Shown in pieces: positions 1-5,675 of a DNA stretch of 9,589 nucleotides. Under the pieces are notes generated by a model that saw nothing but the letters and a program-made list of their open reading frames with translations, was not told the origin of the DNA and searched no databases. Both the position numbers and the translations under genes were made by a program. The stretch comes from Chloroflexota bacterium (GTDB lineage Bacteria; Chloroflexota; Dehalococcoidia; SM23-28-2; RBG-16-64-32), in NCBI GenBank assembly GCA_005882715.1, contig VBEI01000112.1, positions 1 to 9,589 of the forward strand, read 5' to 3'. Position 1 is the stretch's first letter. Every line of letters begins with the position of its first letter.

Positions 1-295
1 AATGCCTGTGACCGCAGAAAGCCTCGCCAGGATAGATCAGCAGGACCGCATAGAAGGGCGCGCTGAAGGCGATGCAATCCCGCGGACCAAAAACGTACTG
101 AAGACGAAACAGGACACGCATTTCTACGTGCTGTCTGACCGCCTCGTGTTCGACAACCCCGTATACGTTCCAATTCTAAGCATCGGCGATCTCGTAATTG
201 GCGCCGGCCTTCTGGTCACTCTCGGTGACCTGTTCCTGCCGCGCGTCCAGCGCTCGCGTCGAGCGTCGGCGAAGCCCTCGCGCGCAAACCTGTAG
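1..295 (+). CDS. 3' end of a DUF5317-like membrane protein gene (5' part outside the window)
   Basis: The frame is open to the left edge, and the first ATG (position 2) is probably internal, so only about the last 97 residues are present. The segment begins MPVTAESLARI, has a polar stretch, then HFYVLSDRLVF, and ends in a hydrophobic helix around residues 55-78 that contains SIGDLVIGAG. From memory of the family, DUF5317 proteins carry a conserved 'MPVS/T..aL' segment, a 'L.D.i..P' segment and a terminal 'SIGD(v/l)(l/i)..G' transmembrane helix in this order, and the fragment follows that plan. The function of DUF5317 is unknown; they are small multi-pass membrane proteins. The last 20 residues are Arg/Ser-rich and probably cytoplasmic. 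The stop is TAG at 293-295. It is on the same strand as the importer operon but separated by 192 bp and a promoter, so probably a separate unit. The family assignment is recognition by eye, not a profile hit. Confidence 0.55.
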   Translation, partial: MPVTAESLARIDQQDRIEGRAEGDAIPRTKNVLKTKQDTHFYVLSDRLVFDNPVYVPILSIGDLVIGAGLLVTLGDLFLPRVQRSRRASAKPSRANL

Positions 296-322
296 AGCGC
301 CGTACGCGTATTACCTTTCGGG

Positions 323-345
323 CGCGATACGCGTTCTATATCGCG
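323..345. repeat. Inverted repeat upstream of the importer operon (possible operator or weak terminator)
   Basis: Arms CGCGATA (323-329) and TATCGCG (339-345) are perfect reverse complements around a 9-base centre. The heptamer TACGCGT occurs at 303-309, within the palindrome TACGCGTA (303-310), and again at 328-334, overlapping the left arm. A run of four T (353-356) follows 7 bases after the right arm. That is too far and too short for a confident intrinsic terminator of the DUF5317-like gene. The dyad could instead be a repressor or activator site for the promoter about 90 bp downstream. Structure is seen; role is inference. Confidence 0.35.
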
Positions 346-433
346 GGAAACGTTTTGGCACGGCCATACGTCTCAATTGTGGCGTCCCGGCGGGGAAACA
401 CGGCAGAATTCGGCCCGAACCTCAACCGGCACG

Positions 434-462
434 TTGAATCGAAGAATCTGAAGGCATATATT
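434..462 (+). promoter_or_regulatory. Predicted sigma70-type promoter for the peptide importer operon
   Basis: A -35 element TTGAAT (434-439) and a -10 element TATATT (457-462) are separated by exactly 17 bases. Each matches the bacterial housekeeping consensus at 4 or 5 of 6 positions. Transcription would begin near 468-470, leaving a leader of about 20 bases that contains the ribosome binding site AGGCGG (475-480), 7 bases before the ATG at 488. The remainder of the gap 296-487 holds the inverted repeat at 323-345 and a short dyad TTCGG-C-CCGAA (409-419), with no gene visible. Confidence 0.5.
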
Positions 463-487
463 TGAGAGTGCTATAGGCGGTGGCGAA

Positions 488-2233
488 ATGAGTTTCCTTA
501 AGAGTCGCGGTTATCTCTTATCTCTGGTTGCGCTTGGCGCCGTCCTCGCCTTCGCCGCTTGCGGCGGTGGTAACGAGAAGACAAGCGGGACTGCTTCGCC
601 CGGTGGCGGAGCCGGCGAACGTATCCAGGGCGGCACGCTTACCGTCCAGAGCCTCGGGTTCCAGTCGTTGGACCCGCATTTCTCCAACTTCGCGCAGGAC
701 ATCGGCTACGAGCGAATGCTCTGGCGCGGCCTCTACACGCTTGACAAGGAAAACGTGCCCCAGCCAGCGATGGCCGACGGCCAACCGCAAGTCTCGGCAG
801 ACGGCCTCACCTATACGATCAAGATGAAGAAAGACCTCAAATGGTCTGACGGCCAGCCGCTTACCGCAAAGGACTTCGTCGCGGGCTTCAAGCGCACATG
901 CAACCCCGCCAACGCCGGCAACTACGAGAGTCTCATCGATAAGAGTGTCGTTGGGTGCGGCGACTTCTTCGGGGCCCTCGGCACCAAAGACGCTCCCAAG
1001 ACTCCTACGCCTGATGAGCTAAAAGCGCTGCAAGATAAAGTTGCCGTGAAGGCGATAGATGACACGACCGTAGAGATCAAGCTAATGCAGAAGCAGGTCA
1101 CCTTCCCGCTAATCATATCGCTCTGGCTGGCCTTCCCGGTGCCGACTCACCTGGATCGCTTCGCGAGCGAGACAGCCGATACGCAAGCTGACTGGGGGAC
1201 GGACCCGAAGAGGCTAGTCTACAACGGGCCCTACATGCTGACCGAATACGTCCAGCAGGATCACATAACGCTGGTGCCCAACCCGAACTGGGCGGCGCCG
1301 GCTGGCGTCTCTCCTACCCTGGACAAGCTCGTGATCAAGTTTATCGAGAAGAACGATGTGGCTGACAACGCCTACGAGGCGGGAGAGCTCGACCAGGCCT
1401 TCGCGGACCTGTCCAATCTCGCGGCCATCAAATCAAAATTCGGCGCTGAGTACTTCAAGAACGTCAACGCGGAAACGCGCGGGCTGGAGATGGAGCTGAC
1501 ACACAAGCCCCTGGATAATCTGGACGTCCGGCTGGCCCTCTCCCAGGCGATCGACCGCAAGACGCTTAACGACGTGGCGTCCAACGGTGGGTTCGCGCCG
1601 ACGACCAGCTGGATACCGGAGACTGCCGGCGGCGCGGCCCCCGACGCCTTCGAGACTGATATCGGCTTCGACAAAGCGTCAGCACAGAAGCATCTGGCAG
1701 ACGCTGGCTTCCCGAACGGGCAGGGTTTCCCTCTCCTCAAGATGCTCGTCCGTGATACGCCGGAGGCTCGCGCCCAGGCCGAGTTCCTGAAGAAGGGCTT
1801 CAAGGAGATCCTCAACATCGATACCGAGCTCGATCCTGTCGATTCAGCAACCCGCTCCCAGCGCCTGAACGACCATCAGTACGAACTGGCGCCCAGGAGC
1901 GGCTGGTCCCAGGACTACCCGGACCCTGAGAACTGGATCATCAGCCTGTTTGACACCGGCGGCAGCAACAACGTCTATACGTGCAGCGACAAGGACATCG
2001 ACGCGCTAATTATGAAGGCGCACTTCAACACGAATGATCAGGAGAGGCGTCAGCAATACAAGGACATTAACAAGCTGGTCGTCACGCGACTCTGCGGTAT
2101 TGCGCCTTACTACCATGGCGCATTCCACTGGTTGATAAAGCCTTATGTTGTCGGTATGCAGGACAACGCCACGGTCCAGGACTCCGAAATACCGGGCGAC
2201 TGGAATGCGGAAGCCTGGGGCCGCAGCAAATAG
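488..2233 (+). CDS. Peptide ABC transporter substrate-binding lipoprotein (SBP_bac_5; OppA/DppA type)
   Basis: Extracytoplasmic binding protein that captures peptides (or a related ligand) and delivers them to the two permeases encoded next. The 581 residues begin with a lipoprotein signal: Lys/Arg at 5-7, hydrophobic core 9-23, lipobox FAAC with lipidated Cys25, then a flexible Gly/Ser-rich linker (26-48). The family 5 fold follows: GGTLTV near 48-53, LKWSDGQPLTAKDFV at 117-131, NGPYMLTEYV at 246-255 followed by the typical Asn-Pro-Asn-Trp, and VRLALSQAIDR at 347-357. Asp476 in WSQDYPDP (473-480) aligns with Asp419 of E. coli OppA, which binds the peptide alpha-amine, favouring a true peptide ligand. 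Cys138 and Cys157 could form a disulphide. The ATG start has AGGCGG 7 bases upstream, and length is normal for the family. Ligand (oligopeptide, dipeptide or other) cannot be told from sequence. Confidence 0.93.
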   Translation: MSFLKSRGYLLSLVALGAVLAFAACGGGNEKTSGTASPGGGAGERIQGGTLTVQSLGFQSLDPHFSNFAQDIGYERMLWRGLYTLDKENVPQPAMADGQPQVSADGLTYTIKMKKDLKWSDGQPLTAKDFVAGFKRTCNPANAGNYESLIDKSVVGCGDFFGALGTKDAPKTPTPDELKALQDKVAVKAIDDTTVEIKLMQKQVTFPLIISLWLAFPVPTHLDRFASETADTQADWGTDPKRLVYNGPYMLTEYVQQDHITLVPNPNWAAPAGVSPTLDKLVIKFIEKNDVADNAYEAGELDQAFADLSNLAAIKSKFGAEYFKNVNAETRGLEMELTHKPLDNLDVRLALSQAIDRKTLNDVASNGGFAPTTSWIPETAGGAAPDAFETDIGFDKASAQKHLADAGFPNGQGFPLLKMLVRDTPEARAQAEFLKKGFKEILNIDTELDPVDSATRSQRLNDHQYELAPRSGWSQDYPDPENWIISLFDTGGSNNVYTCSDKDIDALIMKAHFNTNDQERRQQYKDINKLVVTRLCGIAPYYHGAFHWLIKPYVVGMQDNATVQDSEIPGDWNAEAWGRSK

Positions 2234-2256
2234 ACGGAGTCCGTAGCTCAACCATA

Positions 2257-2291
2257 AGCAATACGGGAGCCATCAAAGCTACCGTATTGCT
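2257..2291 (+). promoter_or_regulatory. Stem-loop between binding-protein and permease genes (attenuator or mRNA stabiliser)
   Basis: The left arm (2257-2270) and right arm (2278-2291) form a 14-bp stem with one internal mismatch (G2267 against A2281). The outer 10 bp, AGCAATACGG with CCGTATTGCT, are perfect. The loop is CATCAAA (2271-2277). Only GTTT follows, with no long U tract, so full intrinsic termination is unlikely. Hairpins in this position are well known in ABC importer operons, where they protect the binding-protein mRNA or attenuate read-through so that the binding protein outnumbers the permeases. The structure is seen directly; the role here is inferred. Confidence 0.6.
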
Positions 2292-2323
2292 GTTTGCCCA
2301 GGTAAGCTAATAATGGAAGTGCC

Positions 2324-3244
2324 ATGACCGGGTATGTTATTCGGCGCATCCTCTGGATGATCCCCGTACTCTGGGCTGTGGCGACCATTACCTTCTTCCT
2401 TATGCACGCGGTTCCCGGCGGCCCATTTTCCCAGGAAAAGCAAGTCCCACCGACGGCCCTTGCGAACCTGAACGCCAAGTACGACCTCGACAAGCCGATT
2501 TTAGAGCAATACGGTCTCTTCTTCTGGCACCTGGGCCAGGGTGATCTCGGCACCTCGTTCTCAAACCAGAGGCCCGTCCTGGACATTATCAAAGAAGGCT
2601 GGCCAATTACTGCCGAATTAGGCGTGACTGCGTTCGTGTTTGCGCTGGCTATCGGCATGACGATGGGCGTCATCTCCGCGTTGAACCATAACAAGCTGCC
2701 GGACTACCTAGGCGTCTTCTTCGCCACCGCCGGTACAGCCATGCCCAGCTTCGTGATCGGCACCTTTCTTGTCATCATCTTCTCCGTGAAACTCGGCTGG
2801 TTCGACGTGCTGGGCTGGGAGTTCGGCAACTACCGCAAGATGGTGCTGCCCGTGATTACCCTGGGCACGCTCCCGGCGGCCTACATAGCGCGTGTGACGC
2901 GCGCGAGCCTCCTGGAGGTATTGAACCAGGACTACATCCGCACGGCCCGCTCCAAGGGGCTGGCTGAGTACGTGGTCGTCCTGCGTCACACAATAAAGAA
3001 CGCCATGATTCCCATCCTGACCGTCGTCGGCCCCATCTTTGCCTTCCTCGTCACAGGCTCTTTCATCACGGAGAGCATCTTCGTGATAAACGGCATCGGC
3101 AAACGCTTTGTGGACTCCGTGTTCGCGCGAGATTACGGGCTGATAATGGGCACGACCCTCTTCTACGCTGCGATCGTAGCCTTCGCCAATCTCGCAGTAG
3201 ACCTGCTTTACGCCACAGTGGATCCCCGTATCAGGTACTCGTGA
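2324..3244 (+). CDS. Peptide ABC transporter permease, DppB/OppB type
   Basis: Inner-membrane permease subunit forming half of the peptide translocation pore. The protein has 306 residues, normal for the family. It starts MTGYVIRRILWMIPVLWAV, the family's characteristic first helix with RR before it (TM1 about 9-28). Then comes a large external loop with YDLDKPILEQY (53-63) and GDLGTSF (73-79), and further membrane spans near 98-119, 130-154, 172-190, 228-247 and 275-297. The EAA loop that docks on the ATPase is NQDYIRTARSKGL through RHTIKNAMIP (about 201-230). The ATG has GGAAG (2315-2319) only 4 bases upstream, a slightly tight spacing. It lies 90 bp after the binding-protein gene, behind the hairpin, and 11 bp before the second permease gene. 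The match to BPD_transp_1 permeases is clear; dipeptide versus oligopeptide is not resolved. Confidence 0.93.
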   Translation: MTGYVIRRILWMIPVLWAVATITFFLMHAVPGGPFSQEKQVPPTALANLNAKYDLDKPILEQYGLFFWHLGQGDLGTSFSNQRPVLDIIKEGWPITAELGVTAFVFALAIGMTMGVISALNHNKLPDYLGVFFATAGTAMPSFVIGTFLVIIFSVKLGWFDVLGWEFGNYRKMVLPVITLGTLPAAYIARVTRASLLEVLNQDYIRTARSKGLAEYVVVLRHTIKNAMIPILTVVGPIFAFLVTGSFITESIFVINGIGKRFVDSVFARDYGLIMGTTLFYAAIVAFANLAVDLLYATVDPRIRYS

Positions 3245-3255
3245 GGTGACGCGAA

Positions 3256-4197
3256 GTGGCGCAGGCTGAACTAGCTTCCGAACTTGGGCTGGAGCAGCTG
3301 GCTACCCGTCCGGAGCGCGGGCTCTGGTCTGATGCGTTTCGGCGCCTCAGGCGAAACCGTATGGCGATGGTGGCGCTTTTCGTTCTTGTGGCGGTCTTCG
3401 CGCTGGCGATTCTTGGCAACACCAGCGAAACCGTGCAGCGCTACAGCCCGGGGCTTGACCAGGACTACGATCATATCCAGGAGGGACCCAGCGGTCTGCA
3501 CTACCTCGGCACAGACAATCTGGGGCGCGATACCTGGGCGCGCGTCTTGGAAGGCACGCTCATCTCGCTCCAGGTCGGACTTGGCGTTCAGGTCATAGTG
3601 CTGGCAATCGGACTCCTCGTCGGCGGGCTGGCCGCTCTGGGCGGGCGAACGCTCGATAATATTATGATGCGGATAACGGACCTGGCCTACGCTTTCCCCG
3701 ACCTTCTCGCGATTATCCTTTTGCGCGCGGTGTTCGCCGACCGCGACCTGCCTCTCGTGGGTCACGACGCCTCTCAGCGCTTGCTCGTGATCTTCGCCAT
3801 CTCCTTCGTGGCATGGGTGACGATCGCCCGGTTGATACGGGGCCAGATGCTCTCGCTGAAGGAGCGCGATTTCGTCATCGCCGCCAGGTCGATGGGCGCT
3901 ACGTCGCTTCAGATCGTCTTCAAGCACATGCTTCCCAACACGCTGGGGCCCGTGATTGTGGCGATCGTCTTCGGCATCCCGCTGGCGATCTTCGCGGAGG
4001 CTGTCCTGGGGTTCATAGGCTTTGGGCTCCCTCCACCGACAGCCAGCCTCGGCCGCCTGATCTCCGACGGCTACGCCTACATCCGGACGAACCTATACCT
4101 GGTGATGTTCCCGGCGGGCACACTCGCCATCCTGATGCTCTGCTTTACGTTTCTGGGCGACGGCTTGCGCGACGCACTCGACCCGAGGGCTCGCTAG
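3256..4197 (+). CDS. Peptide ABC transporter permease, DppC/OppC type
   Basis: Second permease of the importer, 313 residues. It has the OppC_N signature: a cytoplasmic N-terminus, then WSDAFRRLRRNRMAMVAL (24-41) leading into TM1 (about 36-54). The family hallmark HYLGTDNLGRDTWARVLEG (82-100) follows, then membrane spans near 103-128, 144-157, 177-193, 231-256 and 282-300. The EAA loop is ERDFVIAARSMGATSLQIVF (203-222). The C-terminal FTFLGDGLRDALDPR is typical. The start is GTG at 3256; AGGTGA (3244-3249) lies 6 bases upstream and overlaps the preceding TGA stop, which decides this start and implies translational coupling. No ATPase gene follows. The stop TAG (4195-4197) overlaps the stop of the opposing fumarase gene. 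Confidence 0.93.
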   Translation: MAQAELASELGLEQLATRPERGLWSDAFRRLRRNRMAMVALFVLVAVFALAILGNTSETVQRYSPGLDQDYDHIQEGPSGLHYLGTDNLGRDTWARVLEGTLISLQVGLGVQVIVLAIGLLVGGLAALGGRTLDNIMMRITDLAYAFPDLLAIILLRAVFADRDLPLVGHDASQRLLVIFAISFVAWVTIARLIRGQMLSLKERDFVIAARSMGATSLQIVFKHMLPNTLGPVIVAIVFGIPLAIFAEAVLGFIGFGLPPPTASLGRLISDGYAYIRTNLYLVMFPAGTLAILMLCFTFLGDGLRDALDPRAR

Positions 4198-5609
4198 CCC
4201 GAGGCGGTCCCGGCGTCGAGGCCGGGCGCCGTCATTTTCGTAGCGTCGAGCAGGTGCTTGAGCTCATCCTCTGAGAGGCTTGTCTTCTCGCGCGCCACCT
4301 CACGGATCGTGCGGCCCGTCTTTGCCGCTTCCTTGGCGATTTCAGCCGCAGCATCGTAGCCGATGGCCGGCACAAGGCCAGTCGCGAGCATTAGACCGCG
4401 TTCGACCATTTCCGGGCCTCGCTGAGTGGCGCTGAGGCCCGCGACGCACCGCTCCGTGAAGTTCTGGCTCGCCGAAGCCAACAGTTCGATCGCCCCGAGC
4501 AGGTTGTGTGCAGCCACTGGCATCATCATGTTCAGCTCGAAGTAGCTGCCCTGCGCCGCCTGAGCGACAGCGGCATCACAACCTATGACCTGCGCGCTCA
4601 CCTGTATCAACGATTCCGCGATGACCGGATTGACCTTGCCGGGCATAATCGAGCTTCCAGGCTGCACCTCCGGCAGGGCGAGCTCGCCGAGACCCGCGCG
4701 TGGGCCGGAGCCCAACCAGCGAATGTCATTCGCTATCTTTTGAAGGCTGACCGCAAGGGTGCGGAGGGAGCCGCTCGCTTCGAGGACAGTATCGAGAGAG
4801 CTCTGAGCCTGGAAGTGGTTATCAGTCTTCTGGATGGCGATGCCCAACTCTTGCGAAAGCAGTGCACAAACGCGCGTGGCGAACTCCGGATGGGTGTTGA
4901 TGCCGGTGCCAACCGCCGTGCCCCCGAGCGCGACCTCGCCGAGTTCCTCCTGCGCGTGTCGCAGTCGCCTGATTCCGCGTTCGACTTGGCCGGCGTAGCC
5001 GAGGAATTCCTGGCCGAGGCGGATCGGGGTCGCGTCCTGGAGGTGCGTGCGGCCGGTCTTGATCACATCCCAGAATTGCTTCGCCTTTGATTCAAGAGCG
5101 GCCTGGAGCCGTTCCAGCGCCGGGATAAGCCGCTCCTCCAGCTGCATAAGAGCTGAGATATGGATTGCAGTGGGGATGACATCATTCGAGGACTGACCGA
5201 GATTAACGTGATCGTTCGCATGGACGGCCTTCGAGCCGCGCTCACCTCCAAGGATTTCGCTCGCCCGGTTCGCGATGACCTCGTTGGCGTTCATGTTCGT
5301 CGAAGTTCCGGAACCGGTCTGAAAGACATCGACAACGAAGTGCTTGTCGAGCTTGCCCTCCGCCACCTCTCTCGCGGCACTCTGGATGGCCTCGGCGACG
5401 CGTGGTTCGAGTAGCCCCAGATCGGCGTTGACCCGGGCGGCAGCGCGTTTGATTAAGCCGAGGGCTTGAATGAACGGACGGCCTAGACGCAATGTGCTGA
5501 TGGGAAAGTTGAGCACAGCACGCTGAGTTGAGGCGCCGTAGTAAGCGTCGGCCGGGACCTCCATCTCACCCATTGAGTCGTTCTCCTTGCGCGTTGGCCC
5601 ATCGCTCAT
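4194..5609 (-). CDS. fumC: Class II fumarate hydratase (fumarase C)
   Basis: Catalyses reversible hydration of fumarate to L-malate in the TCA cycle; cytoplasmic, iron-independent homotetramer in characterised members. From the chosen ATG the protein has 471 residues, close to the usual 460-470. The order is canonical: KENDSMGEMEVPADAYYGA (8-26), FQTGSGTSTNMNANEV (96-111), HVNLGQSSNDVIPTA (134-148), TGRTHLQDATP with the catalytic-site His189, and GSSIMPGKVNP with catalytic Ser320 on the mobile loop. FQTGSGTS rather than the aspartase-type QAGAGTS favours fumarase. The frame stays open upstream to 5807, but those 66 codons lie under the divergent gene and show no family similarity; MSDGPTRKENDSMGE fits the family N-terminus. 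There is no clear Shine-Dalgarno; a -10 element sits 9 bases before the ATG, so the mRNA may be leaderless or nearly so. It is convergent with the importer operon. Confidence 0.95.
   Translation of the reverse strand: MSDGPTRKENDSMGEMEVPADAYYGASTQRAVLNFPISTLRLGRPFIQALGLIKRAAARVNADLGLLEPRVAEAIQSAAREVAEGKLDKHFVVDVFQTGSGTSTNMNANEVIANRASEILGGERGSKAVHANDHVNLGQSSNDVIPTAIHISALMQLEERLIPALERLQAALESKAKQFWDVIKTGRTHLQDATPIRLGQEFLGYAGQVERGIRRLRHAQEELGEVALGGTAVGTGINTHPEFATRVCALLSQELGIAIQKTDNHFQAQSSLDTVLEASGSLRTLAVSLQKIANDIRWLGSGPRAGLGELALPEVQPGSSIMPGKVNPVIAESLIQVSAQVIGCDAAVAQAAQGSYFELNMMMPVAAHNLLGAIELLASASQNFTERCVAGLSATQRGPEMVERGLMLATGLVPAIGYDAAAEIAKEAAKTGRTIREVAREKTSLSEDELKHLLDATKMTAPGLDAGTASG
4209..4226. 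terminator. Weak candidate hairpin at the convergent junction
   Basis: CCCGGC (4209-4214) and GCCGGG (4221-4226) pair perfectly around the 6-base loop GTCGAG. It lies 12 bases past the permease stop and inside the last codons of the opposing fumarase gene. On the plus strand only ATTTT (4234-4238) follows, 7 bases downstream, and no U tract is present on the minus side. It may slow polymerase from either direction, but it is not a canonical intrinsic terminator. Confidence 0.2.
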
Positions 5610-5618
5610 TGCGGTCGC

Positions 5619-5647
5619 ATCATATCTTGAGGAGGAAGGGAGAACAA
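5619..5647 (-). promoter_or_regulatory. Predicted promoter for fumC, giving a leaderless or near-leaderless transcript
   Basis: Read on the minus strand, TTGTTC (5647-5642) and TATGAT (5624-5619) are spaced by 17 bases. The -10 ends 9 bases before the fumC ATG (5609), so transcription would start at the ATG or 1-3 bases before it. The sequence between them (GCGACCGCA) has no ribosome binding site. The -10 matches the consensus at 5 of 6 positions; the -35 keeps the key TTG. It lies in the 66-bp divergent gap shared with the aminotransferase gene. Confidence 0.45.
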
Positions 5648-5662
5648 AGGCGGCTACCGTGC

Positions 5663-5668
5663 GATAAT
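5663..5668 (+). promoter_or_regulatory. Predicted -10 element for a leaderless aminotransferase transcript
   Basis: GATAAT (5663-5668) ends 7 bases before the GTG start at 5676, the spacing expected when transcription begins at the start codon. No Shine-Dalgarno lies at usable distance. The strong purine run GAGGAGGAAGGG (5629-5640) is 35 bases upstream, with no in-frame start codon after it. No convincing -35 is seen at 16-18 bases. The role is inferred from spacing alone. Confidence 0.35.
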
Positions 5669-5675
5669 TCGCCCT

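Noticed and set aside
198..437. 79-codon plus-strand frame overlapping the DUF5317-like 3' end and the intergenic gap
   Set aside because: Arg/Cys-rich low-quality translation, no ribosome binding site, and it runs across the inverted repeat and promoter.
1372..1818. 148-codon minus-strand open frame within the binding-protein gene
   Set aside because: Fully covered by the well-supported SBP_bac_5 gene; no motif of its own.
2287..2314. Possible promoter TTGCTG...AATAAT before the first permease gene
   Set aside because: The spacer is 16 bases but both hexamers are poor, the -35 overlaps the hairpin arm, and operon read-through explains expression more simply.
3271..3927. 218-codon open frame on the minus strand under the second permease gene
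   Set aside because: Its translation is polar, His/Glu/Arg-rich and unlike any family I recognise, and it lies wholly opposite a clear DppC/OppC-type gene. It is a GC-rich shadow frame.
4506..5090. 194-codon open frame on the plus strand opposite fumC
   Set aside because: It mirrors the fumarase coding sequence and has no recognisable domain or ribosome binding site.
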